Below, piece after piece: positions 25,068 to 33,234 of a DNA stretch of 64,000 nucleotides; position 1 is the first letter of the stretch; the number at the start of each line of letters is the position of its first letter. The stretch is from the NCBI GenBank assembly GCA_964235495.1, contig CAXSAX010000001.1, forward strand, positions 81,908-145,907, read 5' to 3'. Made by a program: the position numbers and the translations under genes. The DNA is from LMUY01 sp964235495. Its GTDB lineage: Bacteria > Pseudomonadota > Alphaproteobacteria > Acetobacterales > Acetobacteraceae. The notes under the pieces are model-generated. The model searched no databases. It had not been told where the DNA came from and saw only the letters and a list, made by a program, of their open reading frames with translations.

Positions 25068-25625
25068 TCAGGCTGGCCGGGGCATCTGGGCCTGCAAGGC
25101 CTGCAGCTGCGCGAGGTTGGCGCGCACTAGGGCGTCGCCGCGGCGGGACAGATCGGCCAGTCTGGGATTGCTGGTCGCCGTGCTTAGGACGACATACTGG
25201 AAGTTCAGGATATCCTGGTGGCTGGCGATCTGGTCGGCCAGGAAAGCGCGGTCGAAGTCAACGCCCTGGCCCAGGCGCAGCCTTGCCGCGCGGATGCGCA
25301 AGCGCGACGGCAGCACGGTCGGCGGCTTGATGCCGGACTCGGCCGCAACGGGGCGCAGCTCCGCGTCGAACTGGTTGGCCTCCGCCAGCAGCTTGGCCGC
25401 GATCGCCCGCACCTCGGAAGAGCGGGCCTGGGTCTGGGCGATCCCGCATTCGTCGCGGTCAAAAGCGATGATGTCGAACGCGTTGGTCACGAACTCTAGG
25501 TCGCTCGCGCCCATGTCGCCGCTGGGGGAGCTTGCGCTCGCCTGGGTCGTCTGGCAGCCGGCCAGGGCGACGCTTGCCGCGAGCAGCGGCAGCATGAGGG
25601 CGGCACGCCGCGTGGGTGTCATCAT
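25068..25625 (-). CDS. DUF4142-like lipoprotein
   Basis: 185 residues from the first of two adjacent ATG codons. Lipobox VALAGC, then a helical domain with DLEFVTNAFDIIAFDRDECGIAQTQA, VRAIAAKLLAEANQFDAELRPVA and a late FLADQIASHQDILNFQ. The F-v-x-x-A...A...G...A...ik-x-fA-x-x-m pattern is that of DUF4142 (ferritin-like four-helix) lipoproteins. The frame upstream of 25625 is non-coding overlap with the next gene. Function unknown; likely periplasmic face of a membrane. Confidence 0.7.
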   Translation of the reverse strand: MMTPTRRAALMLPLLAASVALAGCQTTQASASSPSGDMGASDLEFVTNAFDIIAFDRDECGIAQTQARSSEVRAIAAKLLAEANQFDAELRPVAAESGIKPPTVLPSRLRIRAARLRLGQGVDFDRAFLADQIASHQDILNFQYVVLSTATSNPRLADLSRRGDALVRANLAQLQALQAQMPRPA

Positions 25626-25653
25626 GGTGATTTCCTGCTCCCGTGGCAGACAG

Positions 25654-26571
25654 CTAAAAGGCGTAGAGCACGCGCAGCTGTGCGCCAAAGTCCTGCTTGA
25701 ACCCGCCGACACGGACAAAATCGTGGTCCAGTTGCAGCAACAGCTGCGTGGTAGGCGCAACGAACAACGAAGTGGCGGCACGTAGCCGTTCCTCCTCCGT
25801 CTTGTTGCCGTTGTTGAAGCCGTTGGTGGTCGCCGCCCCGCCCAGGAGGCTCTCCCAGCCGATGGAGGTCTGGAAAGCGCGCGTCCAGTTGTAGTTGAGC
25901 CAGGCTTGCAGGCGCACGTCGGGGTCCTGCTTGGTGCGCAGCCCACCGGGGGCGGTGACATCGCCGTAGAAGCGGCCATCGAAGCCGAGGTCGTACGAGA
26001 AGTGCTCGCCGATGCCCTGATCCCACCCAAGCTGGATGTCGCCGACCCAGCCGTAGCTGCCTTGCGCGCTGGCCAGGTTGACCGCTGCGTTCTTGTCGTA
26101 GGTGCCGATGGGCGGGTAGATAAATCCCGTCACGTTGAAATACTCTTTCTTCGCAACGCTGACATAGGGCCAGAAGAACGCCGATAGGGCGACGTTGGAG
26201 GCGCCGAACGCGCTGCCCAGCCTCGCTGTGCCGACGTGGCCGTCCGACTCCGAGCCGAACACCTCGATGATCTGGAAGCCGGCTGGCTGGCCAAGGATGT
26301 AGTCGATGTGTACATAGCGGGCGACGCCCACGTTGATCTCAAGACCGCTGCCCTTGATCGTGGGGCCGCCGGCGATGTTGAATGTCGTGTCGTGGCCGTA
26401 GGTGTAATAGCCGAACACGATGTTAAGGCCGTCGGGCGGTGCCACGAATTCGTTGGGCAGGATTTCCTGCGCCGAGGCGATGGCTGCTCCGCCTGCCGAC
26501 AGCAGCAGGCAGGCAGCCGTGCCGGCGAGCCAGCGCTTGAGAGTGCGCAGCGCTGTGCCACGAGTATGCAT
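25654..26571 (-). CDS. Outer-membrane transporter of the phenol MetA/SphA-like family
   Basis: 305 residues from ATG 26571. Signal peptide ending AIASAQ, then a barrel-like sequence: LNIVFGYYTYGHDTTFNIAGGPTIKGSGLEINVGVARYVH in the first strands, later FSYDLGFDGRFYGD and LQAWLNYNWTRAFQTSIGW, and a C-terminal strand ending LRVLYAF. This matches the family often annotated as transporter or MetA-pathway phenol degradation protein, thought to be barrels for hydrophobic compounds. Same strand as the DUF4142-type gene, 28 bp before it. Confidence 0.68.
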   Translation of the reverse strand: MHTRGTALRTLKRWLAGTAACLLLSAGGAAIASAQEILPNEFVAPPDGLNIVFGYYTYGHDTTFNIAGGPTIKGSGLEINVGVARYVHIDYILGQPAGFQIIEVFGSESDGHVGTARLGSAFGASNVALSAFFWPYVSVAKKEYFNVTGFIYPPIGTYDKNAAVNLASAQGSYGWVGDIQLGWDQGIGEHFSYDLGFDGRFYGDVTAPGGLRTKQDPDVRLQAWLNYNWTRAFQTSIGWESLLGGAATTNGFNNGNKTEEERLRAATSLFVAPTTQLLLQLDHDFVRVGGFKQDFGAQLRVLYAF

Positions 26572-26768
26572 GATCACGCCCCTTCCCACCGGTTCGCTGC
26601 CGGGTCTTTGGACTGGACACTGGCGGGCAAACCTTGCGCCGCCAAGCGAGGAAAGTCGCGGATTTGCGATCGGCCGCGACTGTCACATAAATAGCACAGG
26701 CCAGGCCGCGATCTCCGGGGCTGCGATCCCCGGGCCGCACCGGCAGAGCGCGTTGGCATTGGGGACGC

Positions 26769-27701
26769 ATGTCGATCAGGATCGATTCGGGCATCGCGGC
26801 AGATTTAATCGCCGTCATCGTGACGGTGACGGACAACCAGCCGCGGGTGCTCACCCTGTCCGGCGGCGCGTTGCCGGCCGGCCCGTTCACCTCTGGCCAC
26901 CGCTCCCTGCAATCCGGCGTGCGCGCTTGGGTGGAGGAGCAGACGCACCATCCGCTTGGCTACGTGGAGCAGCTCTACACCTTCGCCGACCGTGACCGTG
27001 CGCCATCCGGGCCGGAGCAGCCGGGGCCGGAGCAGCACGTGATCTCCGTCAGCTATCTGGGCCTCACGCGGGAGATGCCAGCCTCGGGCGCCGCGAACTG
27101 GCGCGGCTGGTACGACTACTTCCCCTGGGAGGACCGCCGCAACGGATCCCGCGTCGGCGAAATCCTCCCCCGCCTGGCGCAGTGGGCGGCGCAGGGAGGG
27201 GCGGAGCAGCGGCTGCAGCGGGAGCGGCGCACCGCGGTCAGCTTCGGCGCCGAGCCGCACCGGTGGAACGAGGAGCTGGTGCTGCAACGCTATGAGCTGC
27301 TGCACGAGGCCGGGCTGGTGGCGGAGGCCGGCGACGTGGGCCGCAGCGCGAGCGCCACCCCCCTGCCCAGCCAGCGCATGGTGCACGACCACCGCCGCAT
27401 CCTGGCCACCGGCATCGCCCGGCTGCGGGCCAAGATCAAGTATCGCCCCGTGGTGTTCGAGTTGATGCCGGACGCCTTCACCCTGCTGCAGCTGCAGCGC
27501 GCCGTGGAGGCGCTCGCCGGGCAGCTGCTGCACAAGCCCAACTTCCGCCGCCTGATCGAGCAGCAGGCCCTGGTGGAGGAAACTGGCGAGGCGGCGATGG
27601 ACACCGGCGGCCGCCCGGCCAAGCTGTTCCGCTTCCGCCGCGAGGTGGTGCTGGAGCGCGCCGCCGCCGGCACCAAGCTGCCCCTGGCCAGGGGACCGTG
27701 A
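26769..27701 (+). CDS. nrtR: NrtR-type NAD-metabolism transcriptional regulator
   Basis: 310 residues. N-terminal Nudix-like sensor domain that has lost the catalytic Nudix box (LQSGVRAWVEEQTHHPLGYVEQLYTFADRDR at about 48-78), joined to a C-terminal winged helix (IARLRAKIKYRPVVFELMPDAF, then LLHKPNFRRLIEQQALVEETG, about 217-275). NrtR proteins bind ADP-ribose or related NAD breakdown products and repress NAD biosynthesis or salvage genes (Rodionov-type family). It lies directly upstream of nadABC on the same strand, with two inverted repeats in the gap, so nadABC is the obvious target. Confidence 0.88.
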   Translation: MSIRIDSGIAADLIAVIVTVTDNQPRVLTLSGGALPAGPFTSGHRSLQSGVRAWVEEQTHHPLGYVEQLYTFADRDRAPSGPEQPGPEQHVISVSYLGLTREMPASGAANWRGWYDYFPWEDRRNGSRVGEILPRLAQWAAQGGAEQRLQRERRTAVSFGAEPHRWNEELVLQRYELLHEAGLVAEAGDVGRSASATPLPSQRMVHDHRRILATGIARLRAKIKYRPVVFELMPDAFTLLQLQRAVEALAGQLLHKPNFRRLIEQQALVEETGEAAMDTGGRPAKLFRFRREVVLERAAAGTKLPLARGP

Positions 27702-27720
27702 CCGCCTCGTCGATCTGCGC

Positions 27721-27751
27721 TTGACTCCGTAATACTCAGTGCTAGTATAAC
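27721..27751 (+). promoter_or_regulatory. Predicted nadABC promoter with NrtR operator box 1
   Basis: TTGACT at 27721 and TATAAC at 27746 form a sigma70-like promoter (19-bp spacing; 17 bp if the -10 is read as AGTATA). Over it lies an inverted repeat GTAATACT-N7-AGTATAAC (27729-27751), 7 of 8 positions paired, covering the -10. A repressor bound here would block RNA polymerase. It starts 20 bp after the nrtR stop. Confidence 0.6.
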
Positions 27752-27792
27752 ACTTGGGAAAGCGTCTCGAGGAAAAGCCGCTTGCCAGCCGA

Positions 27793-27815
27793 CATATACT
27801 CTATCAGAGTTTATA
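27793..27815 (+). promoter_or_regulatory. Predicted NrtR operator box 2
   Basis: CATATACT-N7-AGTTTATA has the same architecture as box 1 (ACT-N7-AGT core, A/T-rich outer arms; 6 of 8 paired) and ends 8 bp before the nadA start. The centres of the two boxes are 64 bp apart, about six helical turns. An alternative inner palindrome ACTCT-ATC-AGAGT lies in the same place. Confidence 0.55.
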
Positions 27816-27823
27816 GGTGGTCC

Positions 27824-28804
27824 ATGGTCGAAGCCGCTGTCCTCGAACGCACCGCCCCGCTGTACGACCGTGTCCGCCGGGTCGTGCCGCCCATGGAGTG
27901 GCCGTTCTTCGCCGATGACGTGGATGCCATCCTGCGCCTCAAGCGCGAGCGCCGCGCGGTTATCCTGGCGCACAACTACCAGACGCCCGAGATCTTCCAC
28001 TGCGTGGCCGACATCGTGGGCGACAGCCTCGCCCTGGCCCGCCGCGCCATCGACGTGGACGCGGACGTGATCGTGCTGGCCGGCGTCCACTTCATGGCCG
28101 AGACCGCCAAGCTGCTGAACCCTGCCCGCACCGTGCTGATCCCCGACGCCCGGGCTGGCTGCTCGCTGGCGGAATCCATCACCGCGGCGGACGTGCGCGC
28201 GCTCAGGCTGCGCCACCCCGGCGTGCCTGTGGTCACCTACGTCAACACCTCGGCCGCGGTGAAGGCGGAGAGCGACATCTGCTGCACCTCCGGCAACGCC
28301 CGCCGCGTGGTGGAGAGCCTCGGCGTGCCCCGCGTCATCATGATCCCCGACGAGTACCTGGCGCAGAACATCGCCCGCGAGACCGGCGTCGAGATCATCA
28401 GCTGGGCTGGCCATTGCGAGGTGCACCAGCGCTTCACCCCGGGCGAGATCCGCGGCCTGCGCGAGCAGCACCCCGGCATTACCGTGTTCACCCACCCGGA
28501 ATGCCCGCCCGACGTGGTGGCGGAGGCCGACCTGTCGGGCTCCACCGCCATGATGGAGGAGTACGTGCAGGCCCACGCCCCTAAGCAGATCGTGCTCGTG
28601 ACGGAATGCTCCATGAGCGACAACCTGGCGGTGCGCCACCCGGAGGTGGACTTCATCCGCCCCTGTAACCTGTGCCCGCACATGAAGCGCATCACCCTGT
28701 CCAACATCCGGCACGCGCTGGAAACCATGACCACGGAAGTCACCATCGACCCGGCCATCGCCGGGCCGGCGCGGCTTTCAGTCGAGAGGATGCTCGCGAT
28801 ATGA
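27824..28804 (+). CDS. nadA: Quinolinate synthase NadA
   Basis: 326 residues from ATG 27824, with AGGTGG just upstream; the frame from 27782 would run through the operator. It condenses iminoaspartate with dihydroxyacetone phosphate using a [4Fe-4S] cluster. Three likely cluster cysteines: C113 (DARAGCSLAES), C198 (WAGHCEVHQ) and C284 (PCNLCPHMKR). Other family motifs: ILAHNYQTPEI, GVHFMAETAKLLNP, YVNTSAAVKAESD, CTSGNA, LVTECSMSDN. Overlaps nadB by 4 bp (ATGA). Confidence 0.95.
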   Translation: MVEAAVLERTAPLYDRVRRVVPPMEWPFFADDVDAILRLKRERRAVILAHNYQTPEIFHCVADIVGDSLALARRAIDVDADVIVLAGVHFMAETAKLLNPARTVLIPDARAGCSLAESITAADVRALRLRHPGVPVVTYVNTSAAVKAESDICCTSGNARRVVESLGVPRVIMIPDEYLAQNIARETGVEIISWAGHCEVHQRFTPGEIRGLREQHPGITVFTHPECPPDVVAEADLSGSTAMMEEYVQAHAPKQIVLVTECSMSDNLAVRHPEVDFIRPCNLCPHMKRITLSNIRHALETMTTEVTIDPAIAGPARLSVERMLAI

Positions 28805-30303
28805 CCCATCAGGACCCCGTGGTGATCGTCGGCGCTGGCCTGGCCGGGATGCTGACGGCACTGCACCTCGCCCCCCACCCCGTCACCCTGCTGACCGCCG
28901 GGCCGCTTGGCGCGCTGTCCTCCAGCGCCTGGGCGCAGGGCGGCATCGCCGCCGCCGTGGGCGCCGACGACGACACCGAGCTGCAGCTGGCCGACACCCT
29001 GGCCGCCGGCGCCGGCCTGTGCGACCCGGCCGCCGCCCGCGGCATCGTCGAGGCCGGCCCCGACGTGATCCGCGTGCTCGCCCGCCACGGCGTCCGCTTC
29101 GACCGCGACGCCGGCGGCGAATTGCAGCTCGGCCTGGAAGCCGCGCATAGCCGCCGCCGCATCGTCCACGCCCTGGGCGACGGCACCGGCCGCGAGATCG
29201 TGCGCGCCCTGGCCGTCGCCGTGGCCGCCACGCCCTCTATCACCGTGCTGGAAGGCGTCGCCGCCCGCCGCCTGCTGGTCGCCGACGGCCGCGTTTGCGG
29301 CGTGCTGGCCCAGCGTGACGGGAACCCGGTGCGCCTGCCCGCCTCCCGCATGGTGATCGCCACCGGCGGCGTCGGCGGTCTGTTCCGCCACACCACCAAC
29401 CCCGTGGGCGCATGGGGCGCCGGCCTCGCCATGGCGGCCATCGCCGGCGCCGCGCTGCGCGGCATGGAGTTCGTGCAGTTCCACCCCACGGCGCTCGACA
29501 TCGGCCGCGACCCAATGCCCCTGGTCAGCGAGGCGGTGCGCGGCGAGGGCGGCACCCTGATCGACGGCGACGGCGCCCCCGTGATGGCCGGCTTCGCCCG
29601 GGGCGACCTGGAGCCGCGCGACGTGGTTTCCCGCGAGGTGTGGCGCGTGCTGGCCGCCGGCGGCAGCGTGCGGCTGGACGCGACGGGGATCGCCGGGTTT
29701 GCCGGCCACTTCCCCGGCATCGACGCCACCTGCCGCGCCGCCGGCATCGACCCGGCGGCGCAGCCCATCCCGGTCCGCCCGGCGGCGCACTACCACATGG
29801 GCGGCATCGCGGTGGACGCGCACGGCCGCAGCACCCTGCCCGGCCTGTGGGCTTGCGGCGAGGCGTCCTGCACCGGGCTGCACGGCGCCAATCGGCTGGC
29901 CAGCAACTCCCTGCTGGAAGCCGCCGCCTGCGCCCGCTTCGTGGCCGATGACATCGCCGGCACCCCGGCGCAGGCCGTGCCGGACGTGCTGGCTGCCCTG
30001 CCCCCCGCGCCGGACGCCATGGCCACCCGCCTGGTCGTCTCCCGCCACCTAGGCGTGCTGCGCAACGAGGCCGGCCTGATGGCGGCCGTCCATTCCCTGT
30101 TGCCGATGGCCACAACCTCGGACCCGGCGCTGGTCGGCCTGCTGGTGGCGGTCGCCGCCCTGCGCCGACCCGGCCGCGTCGGCAGCCACTGGCGCACCGA
30201 CGGCGACGCCGCCAGCCCGCTGGACATGCCGCTGATAACGCTGGACGGCGCGTTGGCGCAGGCCCGTGCCTTCCCCGCCTCCGACCTGGCCCGGAGCGCC
30301 TGA
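28801..30303 (+). CDS. nadB: L-aspartate oxidase NadB
   Basis: 500 residues from the ATG overlapping the nadA stop. FAD-binding start VVIVGAGLAGMLTALHL, then the succinate-dehydrogenase/LASPO features SSSAWAQGGIAAAVG, THTG-like FRHTTNPVGAWGAGLAMA, EFVQFHPTAL, the active-site LVSEAVRGEGG, RPAAHYHMGGIAVDAHGRS and the C-terminal GLHGANRLASNSLLEA. It makes iminoaspartate for NadA. C-terminal helical domain is shorter than in the flavoprotein subunit of succinate dehydrogenase. Confidence 0.94.
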   Translation: MTHQDPVVIVGAGLAGMLTALHLAPHPVTLLTAGPLGALSSSAWAQGGIAAAVGADDDTELQLADTLAAGAGLCDPAAARGIVEAGPDVIRVLARHGVRFDRDAGGELQLGLEAAHSRRRIVHALGDGTGREIVRALAVAVAATPSITVLEGVAARRLLVADGRVCGVLAQRDGNPVRLPASRMVIATGGVGGLFRHTTNPVGAWGAGLAMAAIAGAALRGMEFVQFHPTALDIGRDPMPLVSEAVRGEGGTLIDGDGAPVMAGFARGDLEPRDVVSREVWRVLAAGGSVRLDATGIAGFAGHFPGIDATCRAAGIDPAAQPIPVRPAAHYHMGGIAVDAHGRSTLPGLWACGEASCTGLHGANRLASNSLLEAAACARFVADDIAGTPAQAVPDVLAALPPAPDAMATRLVVSRHLGVLRNEAGLMAAVHSLLPMATTSDPALVGLLVAVAALRRPGRVGSHWRTDGDAASPLDMPLITLDGALAQARAFPASDLARSA

Positions 30304-30307
30304 CCCC

Positions 30308-31168
30308 GTGCCGCTCCGCCCGCTGCCGGCCGTCATGCTGGAGCCAATGCTGCGCGCCGCCCTGCTGGAGGACCTCGGCCGCGCCGGAGACCTGACGACC
30401 GACGCCATCGTCCCCCCTGCCCTGCTGGCCACCACCGCCCTGGTGGCGCGCCAGCCCGGGACGGTGGCGGGGCTGGACCTGGCCGCCCTCGCCTTCCGCC
30501 TGCTGGACCTTGGCATCACGATCGAGGTGCAGCGCCCGGACGGCAGCCGGGTGGCCCCCGGCGACGTGCTTGCCACCGTACGCGGCCCGGCGGCGGGCAT
30601 CCTGACGGCGGAGCGGGTGGCGCTGAACTACCTGTGTCACCTCAGCGGCATCGCCACCGTCACCCGGTCCATCGTGGACGCCTTGGCCGGCACCGCCACC
30701 CGCGTCACCTGCACGCGCAAGACCACGCCGGGCCTGCGAGCGGTGGAGAAATACGCCGTGCGCGCCGGCGGCGGCGGCAACCACCGCTTCGGCTTGGACG
30801 ATGCCGTGCTCATCAAAGACAACCACGTCGCCATCGCCGGCGATGTCCGCACCGCCCTGGCCCGCGCCCGCGCCCATGTCGGCCACTTGGTCAAGATCGA
30901 GCTGGAGGTCGATACCCTGGCGCAGCTGGAGGAGGCGCTCTCGGTGGGCGTGGACGCCGTGTTGCTGGACAACATGGATACCGCCACGCTGCGCCGTGCC
31001 GTGGCGATGGTGGCGGGCCGCGCCGTCACGGAAGCCTCCGGCCGCATCACGCCGCAGACCGCGCCGGAGATCGCGGCCTCCGGGGTGGACCTGATCTCCG
31101 TCGGTTGGCTGACCCACAGCGCGCCCGTCTTGGACATCGGGCTCGACTTCCGCAGCATGGGGGCATGA
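30308..31168 (+). CDS. nadC: Nicotinate-nucleotide pyrophosphorylase (carboxylating) NadC
   Basis: 286 residues from the GTG at 30308, five bases after nadB; an earlier in-frame ATG lies inside nadB. Converts quinolinate and PRPP to nicotinate mononucleotide. Motifs: LLEDLGRAGDLTTDAIVP, LNYLCHLSGIAT, the quinolinate site TRKTTPGLRAVEKYAV with GGGGNHRFGLDDAVLIKDNH, LEVDTLAQLEEAL, VLLDNMD and SGRITPQTAPEIAASGVDLISVGWLTHSA (as separate stretches). Completes de novo NAD synthesis from aspartate. Confidence 0.94.
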   Translation: MPLRPLPAVMLEPMLRAALLEDLGRAGDLTTDAIVPPALLATTALVARQPGTVAGLDLAALAFRLLDLGITIEVQRPDGSRVAPGDVLATVRGPAAGILTAERVALNYLCHLSGIATVTRSIVDALAGTATRVTCTRKTTPGLRAVEKYAVRAGGGGNHRFGLDDAVLIKDNHVAIAGDVRTALARARAHVGHLVKIELEVDTLAQLEEALSVGVDAVLLDNMDTATLRRAVAMVAGRAVTEASGRITPQTAPEIAASGVDLISVGWLTHSAPVLDIGLDFRSMGA

Positions 31169-31353
31169 CCGAGTTCGAGCGCGGCTGGGCCGCGGCGCTG
31201 GCCGCCGTGCAGGCCTGGCACGAGGGTAAGGCCAAGCAGATTCTGGTGCAGGCCAAACGCACCCGGTTCCCTAAATCGCTGGAGCAGCAAGCCGAAACCC
31301 ACCGCCACGCCGCCGAGGTGGTTGCGACGCTGACGCCGGAGGCTGAGGACTAG
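31165..31353 (+). CDS. Small hypothetical protein coupled to nadC
   Basis: 62 residues, starting with the ATG that overlaps the nadC stop (ATGA). Sequence is charged and helical (FERGWAAALAAVQAWHEGKAKQILVQAKRTRFPK) without cysteines, membrane segments or a known domain. The overlap and ordered composition make it likely to be translated with nadABC. The second half HRHAAEVVATLTPEAED looks like a helix with an acidic end. Function unknown. Confidence 0.55.
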   Translation: MTEFERGWAAALAAVQAWHEGKAKQILVQAKRTRFPKSLEQQAETHRHAAEVVATLTPEAED

Positions 31354-31365
31354 GGTTGATCCGGT

Positions 31366-31625
31366 TTGCTGGACACCCTGAAGCTTTCACCAGAGGTGTT
31401 CCTGATGCCCGAGAGTTCGAGCCGACGGCACAGTCAATCGGCGTGTGAGTGGCTCCGGCCGACAAGCAAGAGGGCCGACGCGAGGAGTGCCGCCCGGCCT
31501 GAGTGTTGCCGGGCGGGACGAGCTGTCCAGGCTACGGCGGGAGAACAAACATCTGCGGGTGTAGCGTGATATTCTGTTAAAAGCCGCAACTTGGTTTGCA
31601 CGGGAGACCGGCGCGGTTCCGTCGG
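31366..31625 (+). pseudogene. IS3-family transposase orfA remnant
   Basis: In one frame, DELSRLRRENKHLRV-stop-RDILLKAATWFARETGAVPS matches the C-terminal leucine-zipper part of IS3-family OrfA. A TAG at 31562 replaces the usual Glu codon, and the N-terminal helix-turn-helix is unrecognisable (frames broken). No OrfB follows. Inactive relic. Confidence 0.65.
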
Positions 31626-31639
31626 GCTCTGCACAGTCC

Positions 31640-31810
31640 GGCCAGCATCCAGGCCGACAAACCCGCCTTCTGCACGTCGGGGCCGCCCACCACGATCTCG
31701 CGCGACTGCGCCATCTGCTCGTCATCCAGGCGCAGCTTGACGGCAGACCGTGGAGGTTGTGCAAGCCGTCCAGCCCTTCAGCGGTGTAGCGCAGCGCCTG
31801 CCGCGCCAAA
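31640..31810 (-). pseudogene. IS630-family transposase fragment
   Basis: Reverse strand reads ARQALRYTAEGLDGLHNLHG, then in a shifted frame KLRLDDEQMAQSREIVVGGPDVQKAG, which is the N-terminal region of IS630-type transposases (RRW..EG..GL..., L...Q...L...V..GP). One frameshift near 31733 and loss of the catalytic DDE part make it a dead fragment. It abuts the IS3 relic, pointing to nested insertions. The stretch 31811-31933 shows nothing recognisable. Confidence 0.55.
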
Positions 31811-31933
31811 CGTGCTGCCCCAAGCCCGCGTCAGGCCCTTCAGCGCATTGGCTTGTTGCTTAAGGTTGGCCCTGCAGCGTTGCCAAGCTGGCCGATGCTC
31901 TGCGGCGAACGTGCTCCACTGATGGAGCAACTC

Positions 31934-32839
31934 TCAGCGCAGTTGCTCCATCAGCCACTGCAACCCGTTAAGTTGCAGCTTGGCAATTCCTGTGTCGCTC
32001 ATGCCTTCGTAGGCATGTCCGCCGCTGAAAGGGACAAGGTCCACCGCCACATCGTGCGCGCGCAATGTCTTCTCCAGCTGACGGGATTGTTGGAACGGCA
32101 CAATCGCGTCGCTTGTGCCATGAATGATGTACACCGGCGCGCTGTGTGCTGTGACGGAGGGCAGCGGCGAAGTCGTTACCAAAGCGCTACCGGCGGGCAA
32201 CGGTGTGCCAAACAGGGCATCGATGGCATGGGCGGCGTAAACTCCCATGCCCGGCAGGTCCATGGGGCCATACTGGTCCACTACTGCCGATACGTTCGGC
32301 CGCTCCTGCGGATATAGGCTGGCCTGGTCGCCTGGCACGATCCGGGGCAAGACGCCAAGGAACACCGCCAGTTGCGCACCGGCGGAGTCTCCAAGGGCGC
32401 CAATGCGCGCCGGGTCCAGACCAAACTCCGCCGCATGGATGCGCAAGAAGCGCACGGCCAATTGCGCATCCACCAACTGCGCCGGCCAACGCGTCGCGGG
32501 CTGCGCCTTGTCGGCCAGCCGATAATCGATGTTGAACACCACGGCGCCAAGAGACGCCAGGAGTTGAGCCAGCCCTTCAGCAGCATGACGACTGCCCTCC
32601 GTCCAACCGCCGCCATGGATCACCACCACCGCAGGCTTGCGTCCAGCTGGGCCGGATGGCAGGAACAAATCTCCGACCTCCGCCGGCAACGGGCCATAGG
32701 CGATCTCCAGCCTCGCCTGCACTGGATAGGGCTGCGCTTGTGCAGGTGCAGCCAGTGCGAGGGCCGCAAGGATGGCTAGCCGGCAGCATCTGGCAGCTTT
32801 ATACGCGAGCCAAGGACTGCCGTTGGGGAACCGGATCAT
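31934..32839 (-). CDS. Secreted alpha/beta hydrolase (esterase/lipase)
   Basis: 301 residues from ATG 32839. A long n-region precedes a signal peptide (LAILAALALAAPAQA). Alpha/beta-hydrolase fold with oxyanion motif VVVIHGGGWTEGS, nucleophile elbow IGALGDSAGAQLAVFLG, acid HGTSDAIVPF and histidine FSGGHAYEG, so the catalytic triad is complete. Fits the BD-FAE/HSL-like esterases. Its ATG overlaps the ATG of the divergent VOC gene by two bases (CATG), and no other start codon exists before the signal peptide except a GTG at 32848. Confidence 0.78.
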   Translation of the reverse strand: MIRFPNGSPWLAYKAARCCRLAILAALALAAPAQAQPYPVQARLEIAYGPLPAEVGDLFLPSGPAGRKPAVVVIHGGGWTEGSRHAAEGLAQLLASLGAVVFNIDYRLADKAQPATRWPAQLVDAQLAVRFLRIHAAEFGLDPARIGALGDSAGAQLAVFLGVLPRIVPGDQASLYPQERPNVSAVVDQYGPMDLPGMGVYAAHAIDALFGTPLPAGSALVTTSPLPSVTAHSAPVYIIHGTSDAIVPFQQSRQLEKTLRAHDVAVDLVPFSGGHAYEGMSDTGIAKLQLNGLQWLMEQLR

Positions 32840-33233
32840 GCGCTTCACCGTCGATCGTCTCGATCACATCGTGCTCAATTGCAAGGACGTCGAGATCACG
32901 GCGTCCTGGTACCAGCGCGTATTGGGGATGGAGCGGGAAGAGTTTGGCTCGGACAGCCGGACAGCGCTAAAATTCGGCGGCCAAAAGCTCAACCTCCGCC
33001 CGGTGGACAGCGATCCGCGTGCTTGGGTTACGGGCGTCAATGATCGGCCTGGTGCGGTGGATGCCTGTTTCATCACCGCCGTTGGCCCACAGCAGGTGGT
33101 GGAGCACCTGCAAGCGTGCCAAGTCGTGGTTGTGGCGGGGCCGTTGGGCAAGTCGGGTGCGCTTGGACCGATCGAGTCAGTCTACTGCCGAGACCCAGAC
33201 GGCAACCTGATAGAGATCAGTTCCTATCTCTGA
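32838..33233 (+). CDS. VOC-family (glyoxalase-fold) protein
   Basis: 131 residues. Two beta-alpha-beta-beta-beta modules: RLDHIVLNCKDVEITASWYQRVLGMEREEF and, after KFGGQKLNLRP, the second module with GAVDACFITA and VYCRDPDGNLIEISSYL. Metal ligands plausible at H (LDHIVL) and E (LIEIS). Typical of small lyase/dioxygenase-like VOC proteins of unknown substrate. It ends TGA at 33231, one base before the probable queA start, so it may be cotranscribed with the queuosine genes. Confidence 0.8.
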   Translation: MRFTVDRLDHIVLNCKDVEITASWYQRVLGMEREEFGSDSRTALKFGGQKLNLRPVDSDPRAWVTGVNDRPGAVDACFITAVGPQQVVEHLQACQVVVVAGPLGKSGALGPIESVYCRDPDGNLIEISSYL

Positions 33234-33234
33234 T

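Noticed and set aside
27721..27751. Resemblance of the nadA promoter to a synthetic constitutive promoter family (CTCAGTGCTAG segment)
   Set aside because: Similarity is limited to short consensus-like words, the surrounding sequence is native, and the -10 lies in a regulator-type palindrome; coincidence is the simpler reading.
28237..30048. 603-codon minus-strand frame opposite nadA/nadB
   Set aside because: Shadow of the high-GC nad genes; His/Gln/Gly-rich, no domain, no start signal.
30634..31164. Upstream extension of the small gene after nadC
   Set aside because: Reads through nadC in another frame as His/Arg-rich shadow; only the part from ATG 31165 is plausible.
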